This document shows, in pieces, positions 33,976 through 47,331 of a DNA stretch of 64,000 bases. The stretch is from Dastarcus helophoroides (taxonomy: Eukaryota; Arthropoda; Insecta; Coleoptera; Bothrideridae): contig CM053332.1 of assembly GCA_028583605.1 (NCBI GenBank), positions 19,592,851 through 19,656,850 of the forward strand, in the 5' to 3' direction. The position numbers and the translations under genes were made by a program. Below the pieces are notes generated by a model. The model worked only from the letters and a program-made list of their open reading frames with translations. It had not been told where the DNA came from and searched no databases. Each line of letters starts with the position of its first letter. Positions within the stretch are counted from its first letter, which is position 1.

Positions 33976-35545
33976 GTTTTCTGCTTCAGTTTTTTTTTAG
34001 TTTTTGGGTAACAATTAATTTGAAAATTCAAAAATTTCAGAAAGGTAGAAATTGTGAAAGAATGATGAGAGCTACAAAATTTCGGAATTTGTAATTCTGA
34101 AAATAGTCACCGAAATATGCAAAAAAATTCAAAATTGTTTGTGAATGGCACTAATGGAGATTTAAAAAAAAAATCGAAAAAAACGGTATTATTCTCAAAA
34201 AACGAAGTTTTAAGAAGTCGACACATTGAAAAATTTGAAAAAAGTGAACATATCTTTAAAGACGACGTTTTTATTTTTAATTGTGCCGTATGATTGAGAA
34301 AAATAAAATTTATTTTTAGCTGAGGGCGCCGGTGGAGCACTGCAAATTGATATTGTCAAAACTTTAACTTGATGAAATGAATCAGTGAGGGGATTTGGTA
34401 TTTTAAATAAGTTTTTTCTTAAAATCTCAGAACAAATTGTTGTCTTATGATTTCTTTATTCCCCTCCCCCCACAATATATAACATTATGCTATTGTTGTA
34501 CATTCTGTAATATTTATATAATAAAAAGCTGGGGTTAAACGAATTTTATTATTTACTCGAGCAAATTTTATATGGTAAACTCATTAAATATTGTGTGTCA
34601 AGTGCTGACCTAAATGGGAGAAATTTTGGGCCGGGATGAATAACATCAAAATTCGTCGGAATATCGGGCACGGGTAATTTATTTGTGCTTCAGTACGAAG
34701 TAATTTTCTTATTATATTACTCATGTTAGCTAACATCATTCGGCAATTGTTACTTATTACAATGCTTCGACCGCACTCTGCAACACAAAAACTCAAATCC
34801 ATTTCATTGCCTAAGCAAATAAAATAAATCCGTTTCAATTTATACATACAATATCAGATAAGCGGATTCATAAATATTTCATGCCTAATGTGGAGTGGTG
34901 TTTGTAGAATCGTGATGCTATCAAAAATTGCTCTAATCATAAATATTTCAGAAATTAATAGCTGCCGAGTCCAATCAATACCAAACACGAAATTTTCCTA
35001 CGTACTTTAGCCAAATATTAATCAATTATTATCGCCTAAATTATTTTCGTAATTCAAACACATCAGTGGTCGATTTGTGTAGCTTAAAAAAGGAGTTAGG
35101 GGCAAAATAATGTTAATAAACTTTCGAGAGACGTTAAAAAGTGTCAGTTGAAGAGCTACCTTTTAAATAAATAATGAGAGTTCTAGGACGAGTTATAGAG
35201 ATTAAAGTATTTCTGCACTTTTTATACTTTGGGATGATGAGATATGAATAGATTCAGTTCAGATTTTTCAGATATGTAACTAATCTTTTTAATGTTAAAT
35301 CATAATATCTCAACTAAACGTAAATATTTACTGTGATATAAAAATAATTAAATAGAAAATAAGTCAAGAAAAAAAATAAGTGCCGCTGTGTAGCTAGGGG
35401 TGAAGGGGACATTCGCACCCCCCCCCCCTCACTTGAAACAATCTGATGTTACATATTTCAAAGTAAAAATGAAAGATAAACAAAACATAAAAAATCACTA
35501 ATTTTATCTCTAATGTTCAAATTTCCAGAAAAAAATGAGAAATTC
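33976..35545. other. No gene; AT-rich then normal-complexity DNA
   Basis: 33976-34320 is low-complexity. 34320-35400 is ordinary sequence. 35400-35430 has a run of 11-12 C after CATTCGCA, preceded by GCTGTGTAGCTAGGGGTGAA, a possible transposon tip. Confidence 0.5.
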
Positions 35546-36880
35546 TAAAAAAATTCTAAATATTCAATGATTTTTTTAAAATTTTGGACCAATATTTATA
35601 AGTTTATAAGTCAGATTTTTGAATTGTCAACCTTCTTTAATATTCTGACTTCTAAATTTAGACATTTTTACAAATTGTTTCTTCAAAAATTTAATATTTC
35701 TAGAAATCATTTTGAAAATTTCAGCCACTTTTGAATATTACAACTTTTTTTGAAAATTTCGACTTTTTTTTTAAATCTTGATTTCGATTGACAATTTCCA
35801 CTCATTCTTAAATATTGTCCTTTTGAAAACTCCGGCTATTTTGAAGAGCTAGATTTTAATTAAAAATTTAGACTTCAAAAAATTCTAAATGTTCAATGAT
35901 TTTTTCAATATTTTGGACTAAAATTTGTAAGTTTGTAAGTCAGATTTTTGAATTTTCAACCTTCTTTAATATTCTGACCTTCTAAATTTAGACATTTTAC
36001 AGATTGTTACTTCCAAAAATTCGATATTTCTAGAAATCATTTTAAAAATTTCAGTCACTTTTGAATATTGCAGCTTATTTTGAAAATTTCGACTTTTTTT
36101 AAAAATCTTGTTTTAGACTGACAATTTCCACTCATTTTTAAATATTGTCCAGTTGAAAACTCAGGCTATTTTGAAGAGCTAGATTTTTATTAAAAATTTA
36201 GACTTCAAAAAATTCTAAATGTTCAATGATTTTTTCAATATTTTGGACTAAAATTTGTAAGTTTATAAGTCAGATTTTTGAATTTTCAACCTTCTTTAAT
36301 ATTCTGACTTCTAAATTTAGACATTTTTACAAATTGTTTCTCCAAAAATTCGATATTTCTAGAAATCATTTTGAAAATTTCAGCCACTTTTGAATATTGC
36401 AGCTTTTTTTGAAAATTTCGACTTTTTTTAAAAATCTTGATTTCGATTGACAATTTCCACTCATTCTTAAATATTGTCCTTTTGAAAACTCCGGCTATTT
36501 TAAAGAGCTAGATTTTTATTAAAAATTTAGACTTCAAAAAATTCTAAATGTTCAATGAATTTTTTCAATATTTTGGACCAAAATTTGTAAGTTTATAAGT
36601 CAGATTTTTGAATTTTCAACCTTCTTTAATATTCTGACTTCTAAATTTAAACATTTTTACAGATTGTTTCTTCAAAAATTCGATATTTTTAGAAATCATT
36701 TTGAAAATTTTAGTCACTTTTGAATATTGCAGCTTTTTTTGAAAATTTCGACTTTTCTTAAAAATCTTGATTTCGATTGACAATTTTCACTCATTTTTAA
36801 TATTGTCTTTTTGAAAACTCCGGCTATTTTGAAGAGCTAGATTTTTATTAAAAATTTAGACTTTAAAAATTTACTCTCTT
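35546..36880. repeat. 329-bp AT-rich tandem array, 4 copies
   Basis: AATTCTAAATGTTCAATGAT starts units near 35551, 35880, 36210 and 36539. Each unit contains AAGTCAGATTTTTGAATTTT, CCTTCTTTAATATTCTGACT and AAGAGCTAGATTTTTATTA. Divergence is low to moderate. Confidence 0.92.
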
Positions 36881-37600
36881 TTTAAATTTTCGATTTTTTT
36901 AGAAAATGTCGACATTTTAAAATATTCACCTTATTCAATATTCCAATCAAACTTTGCACTAAAGTTTTATTTATTTTTTCGAGATAAGTTGAAATTTTTA
37001 CTTTGAAAATAATCGCCTTTTTGAATTTTTTGTTGTTGATAATTTCGACTTTTTCAAAGGTCCAATTTTTTTATGTTTTGAACTATTTGGAATATTTAAT
37101 TTTTTTTAAAATTTTGACCTATTTTTGAAAAGTATGACCTTTTTTCAAAATCTCGCTCCTTTTAATGATGACTCAAAATTTCGTCTCTTTTGTAAATCCA
37201 ATTTTACAAGTTCAGATTTTTCATAATTTCAATTATTTTTGCAAATTTCGACTTTTGAAAATATTAAGTAACCTTCTTTGAAATTTTTGGTATTTTTTAA
37301 ATTCAATTTTTTTAAGATTTCTACTTTTTTTCAAAATTTTGTTATTTTCCAGAAAAATTTAGATTTATTTTTAACGAAAATTTTGACTTTTTGAACCTTT
37401 TGCCTTATTTTGAAAATTTCCTATTTCAAATTTTGACTTATTTTTAAAATTTCAGCTCTTAAAAGCTTCTGCAGGTTTGTAGTTTTTTTGAAATTGTTTT
37501 CTTTATTGGAAATTTTTTACTTTTAGAAAATTGTTAATATTTCAAAGATTTGGACACAAAATTTTCTTAAATATATTAATTTTTTTTAAAAATTTCTACA
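36881..37600. other. AT-rich DNA, pyrimidine-oriented, no gene
   Basis: Irregular TTTCGAC/TTTTGAC words, no higher period detected. Confidence 0.6.
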
Positions 37601-39885
37601 TCCTGAAACACATTCTTTGAAAACCTTGACCCTTGGGCTCAACTTTCGCTTTAACTTGTATTTTCAACTTTTTTGAAAAGTTCCATTTCTTTCTGTATTG
37701 AAATTTTTACTTTTAGAAAATTGGGAATATTCCAAAGATTTCGACACAAAATTAAATATTTAAATACTTAAATATTTTAAATTTTTTTAAAAATTTTATT
37801 GTCCTGAAACACATCTTTTGAAAACTTTGACCTTTGGGCTCAACTTTCGCTTCAACTTGTAATTTTCTGCAGGTTTCTAACTTTTTTGAAAAGATCTATT
37901 TCATTCTGTATAGAAATTTTTACTTTTAGAAAATTGGGAATATTCCAAAGATTTCGACACAAAATTTTTATAAATATATTGAATTTTTTTTAAAATTTCA
38001 TTATCCTGAAACACATTTTTTAAAAACTTTGACCCTTGGGCTCAACTTTCGCTTCAACTTGTAACTTTCTGCAGGTTTATAACTTTTTTGAAAAGATCTA
38101 TTTCTTTCTGCATAGAAATTTTTACTTTTAGAAAATTGGGAATATTCTAAAGATTTCGACACAAAATTTTCATAAATATTTTGAATATTTTTCAAAATTT
38201 CATTATCCTTAAACACATTTTTTGAAAGATTTGACCCTTGGGCTCAACTTTTGCTTCAACTTGTAATTTTCTGCAGGTTTCCAACTTTTTTGAAAACTTC
38301 TATTTCTTTCTGTATTAAAATTTTAACTTTTAGAAAATTGAGAATATTACAAAAATTTCGATACAAAATTTTCTTAAATATTTTGAATTTTTTCAAAATT
38401 TCATTATCCTGAAACATATTTTTTGAAAACTTTAATCCTTGGGCTCAACTTTCGCTGCAACTTGTAAATTTTTGCAGGTTTCTAACTTTTTTGAAAACTT
38501 CTATTTCTTTCTGTATTAAAATTTTAACTTTTAGAAAATTGGGAATATTCCAAAGATTTCGTCACAACATTTTCCTAAATATTTGGAATTTTTTTTAAAA
38601 TTTCACTATCCTGAAACACATTTTTTGAAAACTTTGACCCTTGGGTTCAACTTTCGCTTCAACTTGTAATTTTCTGCAGGTTTCCAACTTATTTGAAAAG
38701 TTCTATTTCTTTCTGTATTGAAATTTTTACTTTTAGAAAATTGAGAATATTACAAAAATTTCGATACAAAATTTTCTTAAATATTTTGAATTTTTTCAAA
38801 ATTTCATTATCCTGAAACATATTTTTTGAAAACTTTGATCCTTGGGCTTAACTTTCGCTGCAACTTGTAATTTTTTGCAGGTTTCTAACTTTCCTAAAAG
38901 GTTCTATTTCTTTCTGTATTGAAATTTTTACCTTTAGAAAATTGGGAATATTCCAAAGATTTCGATGCAAAATTTTCATAAATATTTTAAATTTTTTTTA
39001 AAATTTCACTATCCTGAAACACATTTTTTGAAAACTTTGACCCTTGGGTTCAACTTTCGCTTCAACTTGTAATTTTCTGCAGGTTTCCAACTTATTTGAA
39101 AAGTTCTATTTCTTTCTGCATAGAAATTTTTACTTTTAGAAAATTGAGAATATTCCAAAGATTTCGATACAAAATTTTCTTAAATATTTTGAATTTTTTT
39201 CAAAATTTCATTATCCTGAAACACATTTTTTGAAAACTTTGACAGTTGGGCTCAACTTTCGCTTCAACTTGTAATTTTCTGCAGGTTTCTAACTTTTTTG
39301 CAAAGTTCTATTTCTTTCTGTATTGAAATTTTTACTTTTAGAAAATTGGGAATATTCCAAAGATTTCGACACAAAATTTTCTTAAATATTTCGAATTTTT
39401 TTCAAAATTTTATTATCCTAAAACACATTTTTTGAAAACTTTGACCTTTGGGCTCAACTTTCGCTTCAACTTGTAATTTTCTGCAGGTTTCTAACTTATT
39501 TGAAAAGTTCTATTTCTTTCTGTATTGAAATTTTTACTTTTAGAAAATTGGGAATATTCCAAAGATTTCGACACAAAATTTTCTTAAATATTTTGAATTT
39601 ATTTCAAAATTTCATTATCCTGAAACACATTTTTTGAAAACTTTGACCCTTGGGCTCAACTTTCGCTTCAACTTGTATTTTTCTGCAGGTTTCTAACTTT
39701 TTTGAAAAGATCTATTGCTTTTTGCATGGAAATTTTTACTTTTAGAAAATTGGGAATATTCCAAAGATTTCGACACAAAATTTTCATAAATATTTTGAAT
39801 ATTTTTTAAAATTTCATTATCCTGAAACACATTTTTTGAAAACTTTGACCCTTGGGTTCAACTTTCGCTTCAACTTGTATGTTAA
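37601..39885. repeat. 202-bp satellite, about 11.3 copies
   Basis: CCTGAAACACATTTTTTGAA recurs at 37602, 37803, 38005, 38207, 38408, 38610, 38811, 39013, 39215, 39417, 39619 and 39821, a strict 201-202 bp period. Most units carry CTTGGGCTCAACTTTCGCTT, TTCTGCAGGTTTC and AAATTGGGAATATTCCAAAG. Non-coding. Confidence 0.95.
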
Positions 39886-40859
39886 TTTGACTTGTGTTTG
39901 AAAAATTCGACTAAAGATTTTTGATTTTTTCAAAAATCTAGATTTTTAAAAAATTATAACAAAAAATGTTGCTACTTCTTTAGAATTCCCACTTTATTTA
40001 AAGATTTCGATCTTTTCTCAAAATTTTGACAATTTTTTAGAACTCGTGTTTTTTGGAAATTTCAACATTTCAAAATGTCGACTTTTTTTAACCATTTTTG
40101 AATAATTTTATCCTTTTTATTTTCCTCTTTTTTGATAAATTTAGAATTTTTGCAACTTTCATTTATTTTTAAAATTCGCCCTTTCCAGAAAATCATTTTT
40201 CTTTTTAATAAATAAAATCTAAATTATTATTTTACGCGTAATTGCTTAATCATTCCTAATCAAATCTAAACCGTTATTATTCAAATTAATCAAATTATTT
40301 TTCATGTTGATTTTTTTAGATAACGTCATATTCTTATGCATGCTTTGTACAGTGTCACTCACCAAGAGTGCTCGCCTATTTTTCTACGTTATAAAGTGGA
40401 TTTCACAAAAGAACTCTATATGGCCAATAAATGACACGTGATGGCCTATAAAGTGAACTTATTCCTTTATATACAGGTTGATATATTTCGCAGTAGCACA
40501 AAATATCACCATTTTTTTAAATAGAAACACATATTTTTTTCACACCACTGGAAAGTGGGTTTATACAGCTTTTTAAAAATGTAATATCCTGAATAATAAA
40601 TGCGAAAGTGTGTTTATCTGTCTGTTTGTCCGCTTCAGTGTTGCCAGATCTTGCGCACTTTCTCGATTTTCTATTCTCGTGAACATAGCATGACACATTT
40701 TTTTATATAAATAATTGCAAAGCTTGGCAATAACGACACAACGACATCGTCATCTAACGACGAGGGTTCATGTATTTTAGAAATCAAAATTTTGAGAAAA
40801 ATCCAACTTTGGAGAGTAGTAACAATTTTCAAAATGAGATTAATTTTAAAATTTTTCAA
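39886..40859. other. AT-rich DNA then ordinary DNA, no gene
   Basis: 39886-40210 is low-complexity. 40320-40760 is ordinary sequence with GTGTGTTTATCTGTCTGTTT (about 40611), similar to words at 14360 and suggestive of a dispersed repeat tail. Confidence 0.5.
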
Positions 40860-43680
40860 ATAAAAATCCAGTTACTACATAGCAGTCTAAACTTCAACAA
40901 AAAGTGGAAATTTTGAAAAATGAAAATTTTGATTAGAAATTGAAATTTTGAAAAATGTTTAAATTCGGAAAAAGCCACAAATGTCTTAAGAAAAACGCCG
41001 AAATCTGATGACAAACGATATGGATCTTCAGAAAAGTGAAAATTCTGAAAAAAGTTGGAAAAAAATCGAAATTTTGAAACAAATCCAATTTTTGAAAAAA
41101 GAGACAGTAAAAATTCTTGAAAAATAATCGAAATTTTCATAAAAAATTAAAATTTTGAAAAAAGTTTAAATTCTGGAAAAATCATATCTCAAAAAAAATA
41201 GAGATTTGATGGCAAAAAGGTAACATTTTCAAAAAAAAGAACACATTCTAAAGAACAGTTTAAACATTTTAAAAACGAAATTGAGAGAAAAATCCCATTT
41301 TTCAAAAAAGTGAAAATTTTCAAAAAAGTAAAAAAAACCCATTTGTTACATAAAAGTCGAAACTTTTGAAAAAAGTCGAAGCTTTTGAAAGAAGTCAAAA
41401 CTTTTGAAAAATAAATCTTTCTTAAGAAAAGTCGAAACAGTCAAAAAAGAATCGAAATTTTGTAAAAAAGTCGAATTTTTGAAAAGAACATGTTTCAAAA
41501 AAATCGAATTAGAACAGTTTTTGCAAAAAACTCCGAAATTTGATTAAAAATTTTCAAAAAAACACTAAAATTTTAAAAAAATGGAAATTTGATAAAAAAA
41601 AAGTTCAAAATTTTCTGAAAAAATTTGTCAAAAAAATGTTGATAAAAAGCTAATGTTTCCAAAAAAAAAACACTCTGAAACACAGTTCGAAACATTTAAA
41701 ATGATTAAAAAAAAATTTGAACAAAAGTGGAAATTAAAAAAAGCGGTTTTTCAATAAGGCAATATTTAAACAAAATCAGGCTTAAAAAAACAAAATTTAA
41801 AATAAAAAATCAAAATTTCGAGGAATCACAATTTTGTATCCAAATTTTCAAAAAATTGGAAAATAAATCAAAAAAAATCGAAATTTTAAAACCAATCCAA
41901 TGAAAAAAACGGGAATTTTCAAAAAAAGTCGAATTATTCAATTTTTCAAATAAAAATACCATTTGGTGCTTTAAAGTCCAAATTTCAAAAAACATTAAGA
42001 ATTCTTGAAAAATAAGCGAAATTTTTATAAAAAAATTAAATTTTTGAAATAAGTTTAAATTCCGGAAAATCATATCTTAAAAAAAAACTAAAATTTGATG
42101 GCAAAAATTTAACATTTAAAAAAAAAGTAAACGTTCTAAAGAAAAGTTCAAAAATTTTAAAATCGAAATTGAGCAAAAAAAACATTTTTCAAAGAAGTGA
42201 TAGTTTTCAAAAAAGTCAAAAAAAACCCATTTGTTACGAAACTTTTGAAAAAAGTCGAAAATTTCAAAAAATGTTAAAACTTCGAGAAATAATAAAAAAT
42301 TTGAACAAAAGTGGAAATTAAAAAAAAACGGTTTTTGAATAAAGCAATATTTAAACAGAATCAGGCTTAAAAAAACAAAATTTATAACAAAAAATCAAAA
42401 TTTCGGGAAATCACAATTTTGCACCCAAATTTTCAAAAAATTGGAAAATAAATCAAAATCTTAAAGAGTCAAAATTGTGAAAGAGTTGAAATTTACAAAT
42501 TAAGTTAAAATTTGAAAAAGTAGAAATTAAAAAAAGTGGAAAATTGGAAATTCGAAATTTTCAAAATATAAAGTCGAAATGTTTAAACAAGTCGAGTTTT
42601 TTATTAAAAATCGAAGTCATGGGTGAAAAAAAATCGTTACTTTTAGAAAGTCGAAACGAGGAAAAGCTGAAACTTTAAAAAAAAGTCGAATTTAGTAAAA
42701 TGGAAATGTTTTATAAAAATCGAATTTAGAAATAGTCAGGTTTGCAAAAAAGTTGAAATTTCGAATTAAAACTTTAAAAAACGTTGCAACAATTTTTAAT
42801 AACAAGATGGAAATTTGAAAAAAGGTCAAAATTGTCAAAAATATGGTCAAAAATGTGATAAAAAGCTAATATTTTCCAAAAAAAAACTCTGAAATACAGT
42901 AAAAACATAAAAAATTTAAACTATTGAAAAGCAAATTTTTAAAAGAGAAATTTTTTAATTTACAAACTAAGTTAAAATTTGGAAAAAGTAAAAATTATAA
43001 AAAGTGGAAAATTGGAAATTCGAAATTTTTAAAATATAAAGTCGAAATGTTCAAATAAGTCGAGTTTTTTAATAAAAATCGAAGTCAGGTGTGAAAAAAA
43101 ATCGTTACTTTTAGAAAGTCGAAACGAGGAAAAGATGAAACTTTGAAAAAAAGTCGAATTTAGTAGAATGGACATGTTTTATAGAAATTGAATTTAGAAA
43201 CAGTCAGGCTTGCAAAAAAATTGAAATTTTGAATCAAAATTTTAAAAAACGTTGCAACAATTTTTAATAACAAGATGGAAATTTGAAAAAAGGTCAAAAT
43301 TTTCAAAAATATGGTCAAGAGTGTGGTAAAAAGCTAATATTTTCCAAAAAAAAACCTTGAAATACAGTAAAAACATAAAAAATTTAAACTATTGAAAAGC
43401 AAATTTTCAAAAAAGAAATTTTTTACCAAAAAAAGAAATTATCATAAAAAGTTTCCAGAAAAGAAATTCAAAATATCAAAAATCATTATTTTTGGAGCTG
43501 AAATTTTCAAAAAAAGTAAAAACTTTGAGAAATGTTGAAATTTTCCAAATTAAGTCAACATTTTAAAAAAACTTGGTTTTTTGGAAATCGAATGAGTATA
43601 TGTCGACATTTTGAAAAAAGTTGATATTTTAAAATGTCGAAATTTTCAAAATACATAATCCTACATTCTCGGTAAAAAAT
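40860..43680. repeat. Purine-oriented AT-rich block with nested long duplications
   Basis: About 41115-41350 recurs at 42003-42240 (spacing ~888). 41720-41860 recurs at 42290-42450 (~570). 42575-42950 recurs at 43042-43410 (~467), including AAAAAACGTTGCAACAATTT and CGTTACTTTTAGAAAGTCGA. The words are GTCGAAA-type, opposite in strand to the 35-40 kb arrays. Confidence 0.75.
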
Positions 43681-43685
43681 GGTAT

Positions 43686-44059
43686 TGTAACGCAATGTAA
43701 ATAAATGGAATAGAATTTAGAATAGAATTGTATAATTTAGTAAATAAAAAAAGTTTCTTGAAGGATCTGATAAGGGGAAAGCGGCCGCGATAACGAAACA
43801 AATGGCAGATAAGCATTCCAAAAATTTCGGGAACGATAAGCCTTATCTGCCGAAAAGTTCTAGAAGCCGGGGGCCAAAACTATAAAAGGGGGTCAGCTTT
43901 CCCTCGAGTCAGTCAGTTAGAATCAGTGCAATTAGTGAGTTAGTAGAAGTCAGTAATAAGTGAGTTAATTGTCAATTGTGGTGATCCAAGTTGAGTTCAG
44001 TAATAAAGTGGGTATAATCCATCACGTGTAATCAATTCGAACCGATACAGCCCGAAGCA
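43686..44059 (+). mobile_element. Solo LTR 1 (gypsy-type), 374 bp
   Basis: Begins TGTAACGCAATG and ends CCCGAAGCA, bounded by the 4-bp duplication GTAT (43682-43685, 44060-44063). Contains a TATA box TATAAAAG at 43881-43888, an initiator-like TCAGTCAGT about 25 bp on, and AATAAA at 44002. About 360 bp aligns with the LTR at 52010 in inverse orientation, including the shared GCGGCCGC. No internal retroelement region flanks it, so it is a solo LTR left by LTR-LTR recombination. The 4-bp duplication fits gypsy elements. Confidence 0.9.
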
Positions 44060-44063
44060 GTAT

Positions 44064-44150
44064 TCTTCAAAAAAAGTCGGAATTTCCAAAAAGGTTACCA
44101 AGAATTCTTGCTCTTCTTTCACGCGGACGAAAGCGGGGGTATCAGCTAGT
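44064..44150 (+). mobile_element. Helitron-like 3' end
   Basis: ACGCGGACGAAAGCGGGGGT followed by ATCAGCTAGT. A short GC hairpin followed by CTAGT is the 3' signature of many insect Helitron-like elements. The solo LTR lies just upstream, apparently inserted in this element. No 5' end or Rep/helicase gene is seen. Confidence 0.45.
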
Positions 44151-44176
44151 TATTCATGTAATGTATGGCAAAATAG

Positions 44177-44312
44177 GGTATGCAAGTAGAATGCAACCTA
44201 GACTACAAATTCATGCAGTCCTCCAGGCGCATATAAAAGGTCGAAACCGGTCTTTGGTTTCCAAACTTCGAATCTAATGAATGTTCAAACCTATTGGTCT
44301 GTGCATTAGCAA
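44177..44312 (+). repeat. Dispersed repeat B fragment
   Basis: GCAACCTAGACTACAAATTC, CAGTCCTCCAGGCGCATATA, then CCGGTCTTTGGTTTCCAAAC and AACCTATTGGTCTGTGCATT. Further copies are at 32775, 45930-46290 and 60148-60417. Confidence 0.65.
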
Positions 44313-45509
44313 AATAGGGTGGTTATTGTAAAATAACAAACCTAAAGGAGAATAAATATCTTATAGTCGTGTGTCAAAAAATGATTTTTAAAAGTAAATA
44401 ATTTGGTTTATTTAAATAATAATTTAAATATTTTACAAACTGGACTCGGCCAACTAAAAAAAAAATTGTGTTACCAAAGAGGGAATTACGTAATTTCGAT
44501 AAACAAAATTTAATTTATGTCGAAAAATCTAGAACACTATACAATTACTTTAATATACAGATTATCGATCGTTTCATAAGCATTATATTTTTTACGAGAG
44601 CTATGGCCACCAATTTAAACGAATTTCGTTTATTCTCATTGAAACGCGTTTCAATTTTCTGGAAGGCGAAGCCAGATATTTTATGCAAATTTTTTGGTAT
44701 TTGAAGAAGTAATCTGGGCATTTAGAAAGTCAAATGGCAATTACGAAAACAGCGCCGTTTAAAATAAAATCCGTCGGAATTCATTTCAAGACTCATTCCT
44801 TGATGTATTTAATTTGATGCTGGTAGACTGTCACGTTTCTTATCGACTTTTAACTAACATTGCTTTAGACAAAAGTCGAATGTTTTCGAGAGGGTTGAAA
44901 ATCCTCAAATCGTTTGATATTAAATTAACTCGAACTTTCCCCCGTGTTCGATGAAAGTGCTTCTCAGTTGAAAAGGAATGAATCGAGGGGACTTGTTCCT
45001 TTTAGAATTAAAATTCTTTTAGTATGGGCATGCCATACATTTTTAAATGAATAGGCAAGGCAACCACGTAAAACAAAAACAGACACTTCAGCTAGAATTT
45101 ATCGCACCTTGCACACAATCACTTCAGAAAAAAATCGAAAGCCTTTATCAACATCAAAGTAATAGCTTGGATCATGTTTCCTGGGGTAAACACGGTTGTC
45201 GAACGAAACGAAGTACCATGTACCAATACCGAGCAAAGCGAAATAAACAATTATTTAATTTTTAAATTCTCGTTATCTCACGAACCATCACCCCCCACAG
45301 AACAAGTATGGGAATATTTTATGTAGGGAATTGGAAATTATGTAATACACGTTTAACGATAATATTTACTGTTTCAAAAATATTTACGAAAAACTGATTT
45401 TTATAACATTTAACCTCAAAATTGTTAGCACGTTTGGGTTTGACAGCTAGATAAAGGTCTGGAACTCCTGAATACCATAAAAATAAGAAAGGTTAGCTAT
45501 TTTTCTCAT
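44313..45509. other. No gene recognised
   Basis: Ordinary AT-rich DNA with short frames of no recognisable family. Confidence 0.5.
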
Positions 45510-45534
45510 ACAACACGTAGGGACGCAAACGATA

Positions 45535-45672
45535 GTTCGATGTTTTGAAAGCATCGATGTATCGTTTGTAAACATCGATATTTTAACATCGATGGTAAAG
45601 CATAAAAAATATCGATACATCGATCAGTTTATAAACGATGTTTGAAAAATCTATGCATCGCATCGCCATAGA
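45535..45672 (+). promoter_or_regulatory. Left subterminal ATCGAT cluster of the hAT-like element
   Basis: Five ATCGAT words plus related GCATCGC, with TATCGATA at 45610-45617. hAT transposases bind subterminal repeats, and the insect hAT-related protein DREF binds TATCGATA. The role as a transposase (or host DREF) site is inferred. Confidence 0.5.
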
Positions 45673-45929
45673 ATTAGCGCCATCTGTTGCATAGAATAAA
45701 TACAGATTTAATAAATTAATGGCGAATTTATATGCCCCAGGTATACAAACAATATAATTATCTGAAAATTCATAGTTTGGATATTTTTATTCGATAATTT
45801 ATGAAAAAAAATTTTGAAAGATAAATGAGAATCTGTACAAAAGTTTTTCGAGTATTAGTTTGAAAATTCAAAAACATAGACTGAATTTTCACAATCAATT
45901 ATTATTCATTTCATATCTAAGATCTAACA

Positions 45930-46290
45930 AGATCAAAACCGGTCTTTGGTTTCCAAACTTCGAATCTAATAAATGTTCAAATCTATTGGTCTGTGCATTA
46001 GAATCATTGAAAGGTAAAATTCAAAATTTTAGGAATTTTCACTTTAATTTCAACGATTTGTAAAATATACTCGAATTTCTGATAAAAATTCAAAGTTAAA
46101 TTTCGGAGAAAGAATTCAAATTTTGGGAAACAACTAAAATTTATAAACATTAAATTTGTCTTCTGGGAACTTTCCTAGAGAGCAACCGCTTCGCTAGGTA
46201 GCAGTGTTTCAACTGTTAGCAGTTCAGCTACCTATGATTTACCTGGAGGGCTGCCTGAATTTGCAGTCTAGGTTGTATTCTACTTGCATA
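45930..46290 (-). repeat. Dispersed repeat B, longer copy nested in the hAT-like element
   Basis: CCGGTCTTTGGTTTCCAAAC at 45938 through TTGGTCTGTGCATTAGAATC. An unrelated AT-rich segment follows. Then 46160-46290 has CCTAGAGAGCAACCGCTTCG, TCAACTGTTAGCAGTTCAGC and GCAGTCTAGGTTGTATTCTA. Order and orientation match 60148-60300 reversed. Confidence 0.65.
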
Positions 46291-47331
46291 ATATTTATTA
46301 TTTTATATTTTGGGGCAAACAAAATTCTTATTTAATCAAAATTTCTAGTTTAAACTTCAAATTTTCAGCTCCCTTAAGACAACTTTCTTTACATACATTT
46401 TTCGAACATTCAATTATGTTAATTTAGTATCTTAAAACAAAACCTCCACAAAAAAGTGGACATTTTCATAAAAAAAAGATAAACAATTTTAGAAATAGAT
46501 CAATTTTCAATTTGAAAATAAAAATTTCCAAATTAAAACCAAAACAGAATTCTCTAGAACCTAATTTCCAAATTTGGAATATTTGAAAAGTTGTCAATTT
46601 TTGAGTAAACAGTTATCGAGATTCCATAAAGTTGAAAACTGCATATTTTTAATAATTGACATTTTACAATAATTTAAATTTCGTTGCGTTTTTATCATTA
46701 CTAAAGTTTAATAGTTATGAATATTTTTAATTCAAAATTTTCTTAGAAATCTCGAATCTTTCCTAAAATTTTGTATGAAGCCAAAGTTTATTTTTATAAA
46801 TTCTAGTTTTTTCCAAAATTTGAACTTTTTTTTTTCAAATCCAAATTTTCATTGAAAATTCCAACATTTTTTTGAAAATATTTCAGATTAAAGTGAAACT
46901 TTTTACAATTTTGAGTTTAGTTTTTAAATGTTAAAGTTTTACTTTCATGTATTTCTGAAATATCGAAATGTCTGCTTTGTTCGAAAAACTCAAATTCAAA
47001 GGTACTCTTCGGCTCAAAAAACTTTTTTAGAAAATTCAACTTTTTCAAAATATACACTTTTTTGGAAATCTTGACTTTTTACTGAAAATTTGAACTATTT
47101 ATAAAAATGTCGATTGTTTTTAAAAATTTCGATTATTGATAATTTTCATATTTTTCCAGAATTCGTATGCTTTTCAAAATTTTGCTTTTTTCGAAAATTT
47201 AAATTTTTTGAGAATTTCGTTTCCAAATCTTTTAAATATTTTGGATTTTTAAAATTTTGCCTCTTCGCTTTTAAAAAAGTTCGAGTTTTTTTTTTAAATT
47301 TTAAATTGTTTTTGAAGATCTGGAACTTTTT
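46291..47331. other. Interior of the hAT-like element: AT-rich, non-coding
   Basis: Low-complexity DNA, pyrimidine-oriented after about 46790. No gene. Confidence 0.6.

Noticed and set aside
34584..34847. 87-codon minus-strand frame
   Set aside because: No recognisable family and sequence context without coding character.
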